This document shows, piece by piece, positions 7,421 through 7,658 of a DNA stretch of 7,658 nucleotides (within the stretch, counting starts at the first letter, position 1; every line of letters starts with the position of its first letter). The stretch comes from Gammaproteobacteria bacterium (GTDB lineage Bacteria; Pseudomonadota; Gammaproteobacteria; Chromatiales; Sedimenticolaceae), in assembly GCA_020445165.1 (NCBI GenBank), contig JAGRHE010000132.1, forward strand, positions 1-7,658, given 5' to 3'. The position numbers and the translations under genes were made by a program. Below the pieces are notes generated by a model. That model did no database searches. It had not been told where the DNA came from and saw nothing but the letters and a program-made list of their open reading frames with translations.

Positions 7421-7442
7421 GTAAGAAAACTGAAAAAAACAG
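7421..7442 (+). promoter_or_regulatory. A-tract UP element of promoter P2
   Basis: The bases directly upstream of the P2 -35 box are almost all A, with runs GAAAAC and GAAAAAAAC. That is the composition and place of an UP element, which the RNA polymerase alpha subunits bind to boost rrn transcription. Confidence 0.6.
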
Positions 7443-7470
7443 TTGACTGCCAAACTGAAAGCTCTAGAAT
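7443..7470 (+). promoter_or_regulatory. rRNA operon promoter P2
   Basis: TTGACT (7443-7448) and TAGAAT (7465-7470) are 16 bases apart, each matching five of six consensus positions. The discriminator ACGCCGCC is GC-rich as at P1. Initiation is expected near 7477. With the A-tract upstream this may be the stronger of the two promoters. Confidence 0.85.
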
Positions 7471-7474
7471 ACGC

Positions 7475-7517
7475 CGCCTCGAAACACGAAGCCAAAATGG
7501 CGAAGCGAATCGAGGCG
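7475..7517 (+). other. Leader hairpin at the P2 transcript 5' end
   Basis: CGCCTCGA (7475-7482) pairs perfectly with TCGAGGCG (7510-7517). Inside the 27-base loop, GCCA (7491-7494) and TGGC (7498-7501) form a second small hairpin. The outer stem begins at the expected P2 start site, so it would cap transcripts from P2 while being internal in transcripts from P1. Confidence 0.5.
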
Positions 7518-7538
7518 CTGAAAAGCAACCAAAAGTGC

Positions 7539-7568
7539 TTGACAGTGAAAGATGAGATCAGCGAAAAT
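7539..7568 (+). promoter_or_regulatory. Possible third promoter (P3), weak
   Basis: TTGACA (7539-7544) is a perfect -35 box. The best -10 is GAAAAT (7563-7568) at 18 bases, matching four of six. It lies within the leader between P2 and boxA, and its -10 falls across the boxB-like hairpin. It could be a minor promoter or chance. Confidence 0.2.
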
Positions 7569-7579
7569 TGATGGTCTCA
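7553..7579 (+). other. boxB-like antitermination hairpin in the rrn leader
   Basis: TGAGATCA (7553-7560) pairs with TGGTCTCA (7572-7579): eight pairs, one of them G-U, around an 11-base loop. It sits 18 bases before boxA, the position of the boxB hairpin in E. coli rrn leaders. Confidence 0.55.
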
Positions 7580-7597
7580 GCGCACGAAACGCGCAAC

Positions 7598-7608
7598 GCT
7601 CTTTAACA
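7598..7608 (+). promoter_or_regulatory. boxA antitermination signal
   Basis: GCTCTTTAACA is an exact match to the core boxA of E. coli rrn leaders. In the RNA it recruits NusB and NusE (S10), letting polymerase read through the long untranslated rRNA operon without Rho termination. Confidence 0.9.
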
Positions 7609-7621
7609 GTTTAAATCAAGT

Positions 7622-7637
7622 AATTTGTGTGGGTGCT
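7622..7637 (+). other. Conserved leader block (boxC / 16S processing-stem region)
   Basis: AATTTGTGTGGGTGCTC closely resembles the AATCTGTGTGGGCACTC block that follows boxA in E. coli. In known rrn leaders this region takes part in folding and RNase III processing of precursor 16S. The pairing partner would lie downstream of 16S, outside the window. Confidence 0.65.
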
Positions 7638-7658
7638 CCGTTGATGGCTGGAAACGGT

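Larger units (their letters stand above)
7393..7658 (+). other. rrn: Leader of a ribosomal RNA operon (precursor 5' end; 16S begins beyond window)
   Basis: From the predicted P1 start to the window edge there is no credible coding sequence. The stretch holds P2, two hairpins, boxA and the conserved TGTGTGGG block, in the order seen in gammaproteobacterial rrn leaders. The AGAGTTTGATC start of mature 16S is absent, so the rRNA gene lies beyond the right edge; E. coli has a little over 100 bases between this block and 16S. Assignment rests on motif order and on recalled similarity to the E. coli leader. Confidence 0.85.

Noticed and set aside
7298..7555. Small open frames on both strands across the rRNA promoter region
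   Set aside because: They overlap the tyrS end and promoter, UP-element and leader signals, and their translations look like non-coding sequence.
7609..7658. Start of the 16S rRNA gene inside the window
   Set aside because: No AGAGTTTGATC-like sequence is present; the bases match the leader after boxA, so mature 16S must begin further right.

Overview
This looks like chromosomal DNA from a GC-rich gammaproteobacterium. I see no mobile element, CRISPR array, tRNA or phage gene. The best lineage clue is the right half. An anmK gene, an M23 peptidoglycan endopeptidase gene and a divergent tyrS sit directly upstream of an rRNA operon leader. As I recall, Pseudomonas and relatives carry the same arrangement. 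The leader itself (GCTCTTTAACA, then TGTGTGGG) is also gammaproteobacterial in type. No 16S sequence falls inside the window, so I cannot name the genus.

Left part (1-3287): two divergent genes share a 104-base intergenic region. On the minus strand is a large protein, cut off by the window edge. It joins an ADP-forming acyl-CoA synthetase core to the beginning of a GNAT acetyltransferase domain (Pat/PatZ architecture). On the plus strand is a zinc-dependent deacetylase of the histone deacetylase superfamily. Together they resemble a reversible acetylation pair: one enzyme would add acetyl groups to lysines and the other remove them. The synthetase half keeps both histidines expected of a working phosphate-relay enzyme, so the protein may also interconvert acetyl-CoA and acetate. 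A 15-base palindrome sits in the shared promoter region.

Middle part (3315-5962): two minus-strand genes form a tight unit. The first is a membrane-anchored M23 endopeptidase that would cut peptidoglycan cross-links in the periplasm. Two bases after its stop comes anmK, a cytoplasmic kinase that recycles anhydro-N-acetylmuramic acid. anmK ends tail to tail with the deacetylase gene, with 27 bases between them.

Right part (5963-7658): a 183-base or so divergent promoter region leads into tyrS (tyrosyl-tRNA synthetase). Past tyrS there are no genes. About 315 bases hold tandem rRNA-type promoters (P1 and P2, possibly a weak P3), an A-rich UP element, two leader hairpins, a boxA antitermination signal and the conserved TGTGTGGG processing-stem region. 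The 16S gene should begin beyond the right edge.

Most of the window is housekeeping sequence. The most unusual material is the acetylation/deacetylation pair with an apparently intact synthetase domain. I found no clear evidence of a wholly new system.
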